Below, piece after piece: positions 63,611 through 64,000 of a stretch of 64,000 nucleotides of DNA. The notes under the pieces were generated by a model. It was not told where the DNA came from and made no database searches. It saw nothing but the letters and a program-made list of their open reading frames with translations. Made by a program: the position numbers and the translations under genes. The first letter of the stretch is position 1, and each line of letters opens with the position of its first letter. The DNA lies in assembly GCF_000758625.1 (NCBI RefSeq), contig NZ_CP009283.1, positions 4,103,501-4,167,500 of the forward strand, read 5' to 3'. Origin of the DNA: Paenibacillus sp. FSL R7-0273. GTDB taxonomy: Bacteria; Bacillota; Bacilli; Paenibacillales; Paenibacillaceae.

Positions 63611-64000
63611 TTACATGACCCGCTTGAACAGCTTCTCCAGGTCATAAGCGGAGAACGATACGACGATCGGCCGGCCGTGCGGACAGGTGTAAGGCTGCTT
63701 ACAGGCTGCCAGCCGTGAGAGCAGCGCATCTACCTCAGGTTCAGTCAGCTTCTGGTTAGCCTTGATTGAGGCCTTGCAGGAGCACAGGATCGACGATTTC
63801 TCGCGCAGCTTCGCCAGGTCAATCGAACGCTCGCTCAGCACCCATTCGGCCATCTCCTCTACCAGTGCCTTTTCTTCCCCTTCCGGGAACCAGTAAGGCA
63901 GGGAGCGGACCAGGAAGGTCTGGCCCCCGAAATGCTCCAGATATACACCGGCCTTCTCGAACCAGTGCAGCCGTTCACTGAGCTGGCGGCTCTCCGACGG
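63611..64000 (-). CDS. mutL: DNA mismatch repair protein MutL, C-terminal part
   Basis: The 3' end of mutL, open to the window edge: about 129 residues. The metal-binding motifs of the MutL endonuclease C-terminal domain are seen: CSCKASIKAN in the middle and ACKQPYTCPHGRPIVVSFS near the end. MutL endonuclease nicks the nascent strand in mismatch repair. The rest, including the ATPase half, lies outside the window. 38 nt separates it from the following methyltransferase gene. Confidence 0.93.
   Translation of the reverse strand, partial: PSESRQLSERLHWFEKAGVYLEHFGGQTFLVRSLPYWFPEGEEKALVEEMAEWVLSERSIDLAKLREKSSILCSCKASIKANQKLTEPEVDALLSRLAACKQPYTCPHGRPIVVSFSAYDLEKLFKRVM

Overview
The window looks like chromosomal DNA of a Paenibacillus-like spore-forming member of the Bacillales. 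The evidence is gene content (spoVK, a cse60-like gene, hflX-ynbB-glnR-glnA, mutL-methyltransferase-miaA-hfq-ymaF, lexA divergent from a yneA-like gene), strong GGAGG-type ribosome binding sites, frequent TTG and GTG starts, and moderately high GC with a T-box leader on a tRNA synthetase gene. Most of it is ordinary core genome. No rRNA, tRNA, CRISPR array or complete insertion sequence was seen.

Layout. 1-6.2 kb: DsbA-like thioredoxin, topB, a GNAT acetyltransferase, a broken GNAT tail abutting proS, and proS with its T-box. 6.4-13 kb: a chemoreceptor, a 51-bp tandem repeat, gltD, the thyA-dfrA pair and an LD-carboxypeptidase. 13-18.5 kb: the pyruvate dehydrogenase operon pdhABC-lpdA, whose E2 has two nearly identical lipoyl domains. 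18.6-27.2 kb: esterase, tyrosine phosphatase, thiN, NlpC/P60 hydrolase, an atypical response regulator, a Dabb protein, a ThiF/MoeB adenylyltransferase, an ABC-F ATPase and a kinase fused to an ATPase-like domain. 27.3-32.4 kb: a tightly packed minus-strand run with an rRNA methyltransferase-like protein, an ABC ATPase, a thioredoxin-like protein, a cyclic-phosphate receiver protein, endonuclease IV, an Fpg/Nei glycosylase and a NagD-like phosphatase. 32.7-40.5 kb: rnz, metH and small or hypothetical genes. 40-46.3 kb: SOS functions, namely lexA with a yneA-like division inhibitor and a DUF896 gene, and further along a LexA-box-controlled Y-family polymerase operon.

47.5-50.6 kb is the accessory stretch: low GC, short orphan ORFs, gene fragments and what reads as the 5' part of a group II intron placed directly after a Rho-independent terminator. 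50.7-56.5 kb is the nitrogen and sporulation block spoVK-hflX-ynbB-glnR-glnA with a GlnR box at a consensus promoter. 56.5-64 kb holds a DUF218 protein, a DUF402 protein, a class A PBP with a Gly/Asn-rich tail, ymaF, hfq, miaA, a methyltransferase and the 3' end of mutL, which runs off the window.

No clearly new multi-gene system was found. The best leads are the two SOS loci, with several LexA boxes each and a three-gene polymerase cassette whose two partners are uncharacterised; the kinase/ATPase fusion with a damaged P-loop; the receiver-degenerate orphan regulator; the intron relic; and several very small membrane-protein genes, two of which appear to use non-ATG/GTG/TTG starts.
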